Source: Amaurobius ferox (lineage: Eukaryota; Arthropoda; Arachnida; Araneae; Amaurobiidae). Taken from it: 64,000 nucleotides of DNA. The stretch is from positions 58,786,520 through 58,850,519 of the forward strand of contig OX578153.1 in the NCBI GenBank assembly GCA_951213105.1, written 5' to 3'. The notes under the pieces were generated by a model that had not been told where the DNA came from, did not search any database, and saw only the letters and a program-made list of their open reading frames with translations. Numbering within the stretch: the first letter of the stretch is position 1; the number at the start of each line of letters is the position of its first letter. Of this stretch, positions 59,801 to 64,000 are shown piece after piece. The position numbers and the translations under genes are program-made.

Positions 59801-60567
59801 GTAAGTCTGTGGAGACGATATCTCACGAATGAATGGAGCTATTCGAATGAAATTTGGTACAAAACCACAATCCGTGAATACTGGAAACCTATTGTTTTTA
59901 AACGCATCCGAATGCTCAGAACCCTCTTAAATTTTCGAGTGAAATTTTGAAAAAAGCATCAAAAAATAAAAACCTTTAATAAAGTTACAAAAATAGACAT
60001 TTCTTATGTAATTTTTCCTTAGAAAACAATTGACATAAATTTTAGAATGCTAACATGGACCGTTCTCGAGATATTGGACATTTTTCAAAAATATTATCAA
60101 AAAGTTATATAAAATTTAAAAAAAAATGTATTTCCTATTGAGAAACATGTTCACTTTTCATATGTAACACCATGCGATAAATATGGTGACATCATTCTCG
60201 TGGATCTAGCTCGTTGCATTCATGAGAAAAGATACTTTGAGTAATACTTTTGTATTTGAGCGCCAATAGTCATCTATCTGCTATAAGAAGTTATTTCTCT
60301 GTCCATAATGCTTTGCTAAATTTTGGCGACGAATTTGGCGGAATGTCGGCAACTTGGCGACTTTTTAAAATGTTACCAAATTAAGGAAAATCTCGCCAAA
60401 TGGATAAAAATGACGCTAAATCAATGAAAATGACGACTAATTGACGAAAATTCAGTATCTTGGAAGCAATATAAGTATCTACTATAAGTAAAACCTATTT
60501 TTTTTTACTGTAAAAGTAGTACATTCATTGTACAATATAAGGTAAGTCATGTGTTGCCCACATCAGA
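59595..60567 (-). mobile_element. F-family element F8, minus orientation
   Basis: Stem-loop end ACTTTCCTTATATACATAAT at 59595, a long GT array (59725-59798), CGTTCTCGAGATATTG, the TTGGCGA array (about 60330-60430) and ..CACATCAGA at 60567, with T runs outside both ends. Confidence 0.83.
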
Positions 60568-60570
60568 TTT

Positions 60571-60637
60571 TTTTTTCTGTAAAAGTAATTAATTCATTGC
60601 TTTATATAAGGAAAGTCGTGTGCTGCCCACATAAGAT
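60571..60637 (-). mobile_element. F-family 5'-end fragment
   Basis: Only the first about 65 bp of an F element in reverse (CTGTAAAAGTAATTAATTC, TATATAAGGAAAGTCGTG, GCCCACATAAGA). F8 abuts it at the poly-T that corresponds to the A-tract near the 5' end of F. Confidence 0.75.
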
Positions 60638-60678
60638 TTTTTTGTGTGTGTGAAATTTATCCACTCCAGTTAAAAAAA

Positions 60679-61724
60679 TCTTATGTGGGCAACACATGAC
60701 TTTCCTTATATAATGCAATGAATTTACTACTATTACAGCAAAAAAAAAGGTTATTCTTATAGTAGATACTTATATTCTTTTCAAGATATTGAATTTTCAT
60801 CAATTAATCATCATTTTCATTGATTTAGCATCATTTTTATTTTCATTTGACAAGATTTTCGTTAATTTGGCAACATTTAAAAAAGTCGCCAAGTTGGCGA
60901 CATTCCGCCAAATTCGTCGCCAAAATTCCGCCAAGTGTTATGGAAGGAGAAATAAGTTATTCTAACAGCAGATAAATGACTATTGGCGTTCAAATGCAAA
61001 AGTATTATTCAAAGTATATTTTCTCATGAATGAAACGAGCTAGATCCACGAGAATTTTGTCATCCAATTTATCGCATGATATTGCATATGAAAAGTGAAC
61101 ATGTTTCTCAACAGTTAATACATTTTTTTAATTTATGGGATTTTTGATAAATTTATTTGGAAAAGGTGCAATATCTCGAGAACGGTTCATGCTAGCGTTC
61201 TAAAGTTTATGTCAATCGTTTTCAAAAGAAAAATTACATAAGAAATGTCTATTTTCGTAACTTTATTAAAGGTTTTGATTTTTTGATGATTTTTTCAAAA
61301 TTTCACTCGAAAATTTAGGGGAGTTCGGAACATTGAATTGCGTTTAAAACAATAGGCTTCCAGTATTCACGGATTGTGATTTTTGTGCCAAATTTTATTC
61401 GAATCGCTCCATTCGTTCGTGAGATATCGTCTCCACAGACTCACTGATACACACACACACATACTTTCACACACACACACACACACATACTTTCACACAC
61501 ACACACACACACACATACTTTCACACACACACACACACACATACTTTCACACACACACACACACACACACATACTTTCACACACACACACACACACACAT
61601 CACCTCACAAATTTTTGATTCGTGATCAGGGATGCTTGAAACGTGCTCTCCCGTCGAAAACTCGAATTCGAATTTTCGACCCCGTCACAATACTTTCCTT
61701 ATACATTATGTATATAAGGAAAGT
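60679..61724 (+). mobile_element. F-family element F9
   Basis: Full layout from TCTTATGTGGGCAACACATG to TATATAAGGAAAGT, with the CA region expanded into alternating (CA)n and CATACTTTCA units (61450-61600). Confidence 0.85.
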
Positions 61725-62339
61725 AAAAACTAATTGACCAAATTTCACAATATTTAATAGATAAGTCACCATTGGATTACCCTGGTGCTGATAAAATTTT
61801 AGTTTCATTCGGGAAAAAAGGACCTACCTTTTTTTGCGAAATGACCCACAAAAATTGTTAAAATCTAAAATAAAAGTTTCCGTATGGTCAAATGTGTGAA
61901 TTAATTACTTGTTTTATACGTAATTCTTAATGAAAAGAATAAAACCAACCTAATTGGATTAGCTGTTCTTGAGATATGTAAGTGTTTTTTCACTTTTGCC
62001 GCACGTCCAGTTACCAAATCAATTTTTGAAAACACATCCAGTTGCCAAATGGAAACGAAATCTGAATTAAAAGCATAAATTCAGTGTAATTGCAAATAAT
62101 AATAAGTGTTATTTAGTGCAATAACTTAATTTAATAAACTTAATTTAATAAATTATTAATGAAATAAAGAGAAAATGAATTGAAGTCTGCAGAGAAAGTC
62201 ATGTGATGCCCACATCAGATGTTTTCATTAAAAATGACTGTTTATGTACTCTGAACGAATTCATATCTTTAAACCACTATATTTTTCTATTATTACCGAT
62301 GTATTCTTATTTTTCATTTATTTAACTGAATATACAGTG
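61725..62339. other. Unassigned DNA with a weak F-relative
   Basis: 61730-62060 resembles, inverted, the F-like piece near 37380-37700 (ACCAAATTTCACAA, CCAGTTGCCAAATGG). No gene recognised. Confidence 0.4.
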
Positions 62340-62720
62340 TCCTTAGAAAAGTTCCTAAGCACAGCAATAACTTTGTAAGGAAAGTTTATCGAGTGCACAC
62401 GTTAGGTCTATCTATAGTAAAGTGACCATGCCCGGTCGAATAAAATAGATTGCAGCGCTGCTAGCGGAGAATTTAATAAGTTAGAATAATTAATTTTTGC
62501 AACAAAGCGAGATTGAATAAAAATATTAATTACAAAGCTGTGAGAATTATAAAATAAGTAGGAATTGACATAAAAAAACGCCCAAGGTGCGTATATCGAA
62601 GGCAAGCGTAATAAGTCGTATGAGTCAAAAGTCGTAACATCGGAGACTAAGCACGGTGATACCTGCAATGCTTATCAAAATATGCGGTAATATTCTTTCG
62701 CGAATTCAAATGTACATTGT
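62340..62720 (+). repeat. Diverged repeat U fragment
   Basis: Follows repeat U order: CAATAACTTTGTAAGGAAA, CCGGTCGAATAAAA, GCGGAGAATTTAA, CACGGTGATACCTGCAATG, GCGGTAATATTCTTTC. Confidence 0.65.
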
Positions 62721-62879
62721 TGCTGACAGGGTACTTTTTGAACTGGCTGTGCACTAAGTTTATGTGCATGTAAGCGAAGTTTATCTTTGCATTTCTAAAT
62801 AGGACAGGCATTCGCCAATAACCCTATTGTGTGAAATAAATTATTTCTATAACAGATTTATGATTAATTATTGACTCAT

Positions 62880-63435
62880 TTGATAATACTCTGCAACTAA
62901 TTGACTTTTTTCGTCTCTCTCTGTTTGTTGCCGAATTCGTTATACTTACTTTTTAAATTCTCAGCTAGAGGCACCATTTATTAGATCGGTCAAGATCACT
63001 TTACTAGACAAACATCAAGATCACTTTTTAGACAAACACAACTTATACTCAGTTAGTTATATAAGTTAAACTATAATTTAGATAGTGCTCTGCTACTTTA
63101 GAAAGTTGAATTTTTGGGTCTATCTCGCTTTGTTGCCGAGTTGGTTATACTTATTCTTTAACTTTTCCGCTGGCTTGTTTATTAGATCGATCAGGATGAC
63201 ACTACTATTGATAAACCTAGTTTATACTCCAAGTTATATAAAGTTTAACTTATACTATAACTTTGATAATACTCTACAACTTTGTAGTTGAATATTTTCA
63301 TCTATCTCACGTTATTGCCCAGTTTGTAATACTAACTTTTATAATTATCCGCCGGAAACGTTGCAATCCCTTTTATTAGATGGGTCAGGGTCACTTTACC
63401 ACTAACAGACATGACTTATACACTCATGGACCTTT
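62880..63435 (-). repeat. Three inverted tandem copies of a 190-bp piece of repeat U
   Basis: GATAATACTCT.CAACT, a GTTG..GAGTT..TTATACT stretch and TTTATTAGAT.GGTCA recur near 62880, 63079 and 63258. Their reverse complement is the GATCGAATAAAAGTTATTG to AAGTTGTAGAAGATTA part of repeat U. Confidence 0.65.
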
Positions 63436-64000
63436 GCTTACAAAGCTAAGGGGGGTATTTAAGGACTTTTCCAAAAACCCTGTAACTTTATTCTAAACTT
63501 AATAAAAAAATAAAGAACTTCTATAGGTCCATTTCACCATTAACGAACTTAATCTACTTTTTATTAAAGTTGCATTATTTATTATCAAAATCCTCAATTC
63601 CAAAATCTTTAGAATTATATTTCTTAAGTTGCATGAACGTAAAAAGAAATAATACTCCCCTCGCTGACAAGAAGCATTTATATTTATTTTTTTTTCTTCT
63701 TTTTTGTCAAACTCCATTTAAAACTTTCAACATTTTTAAATATCAGTTACCACAGAAAAGAAAAAAGTTTTATGAACTTTGCATATCGTAAAAGTATTAA
63801 ACGAAACAACATATTTGCGATTTATAACTTTCTAAGCTCAGAATATGTCAGTTAAGCGAGTGGATCACGTTCACTGATGGAACGTATTTTCAGGGTTTTG
63901 GCGGGAAATTTCAGGATATGCGGAAGGAATCTCTTCATCACGTTCCACCGCAGAGATTTCCGTTTTTTATTTCTGTCTCCATAAACATTTATGTTTTCAC
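63436..64000. other. AT-rich DNA to the window end, nothing recognised
   Basis: No recognisable gene or element; two overlapping short frames (63499-63717 and 63570-63791) on opposite strands have no domain. Confidence 0.4.

Overview
The window looks like arthropod nuclear DNA, probably arachnid. That is an inference from the mix of transposable elements, the high A+T content and the absence of bacterial-type gene packing; no species-level marker is visible. I find no convincing host gene, rRNA, functional tRNA gene or CRISPR array. Nearly everything recognisable is a transposable element, a retroposon, a repeat, or a product of DNA rearrangement. All alignments were made by eye.

Layout. 1-1410: 5'-truncated Jockey-type LINE copy (A) with an open endonuclease/reverse-transcriptase frame running off the window edge. 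2730-4117: decayed Tc1 element. 5640-6197: two long AT arrays around a hairpin. 6319-9305: two adjacent Helitron-like elements. 10112-11795: long inverted repeat with an intact mariner (359-codon transposase) in its centre. 11838-13742: Tc1 fragment, then a fold-back element carrying two tRNA-derived SINEs. 17177-22389: a nearly complete Jockey LINE (copy B) with gag-like ORF1 and broken ORF2. 43975-51783: minus-strand Helitrons. 52038-54144 and 59595-61724: members of a roughly 0.95 kb family called F here. 54220-55480: Tc1 remnant split by a third LINE copy (C). 57701-58044: candidate solo LTR.

The main large-scale structure is a direct tandem duplication. About 13.95-29.9 kb matches about 30.2-48.4 kb in the same order and orientation, allowing for insertions and deletions private to each copy. 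Each copy therefore preserves an empty site for insertions in the other. This supports a Helitron insertion exactly between A and T without target duplication, an F insertion into a poly-A tract, a hAT-like MITE with an 8-bp target duplication, and a LINE/SINE insertion cluster.

Three features are the least conventional. (1) The F family has a 5' subterminal inverted repeat, an internal CA array and a 3' palindromic stem-loop, resembling non-autonomous Helentron elements. (2) Both F and the Helitrons carry degenerate arrays of about 20 bp built on a TTTGGCGACATTT core. (3) Near-perfect hairpins appear in one copy of duplicated sequence but not in its relatives, which looks like template-switch mutation.
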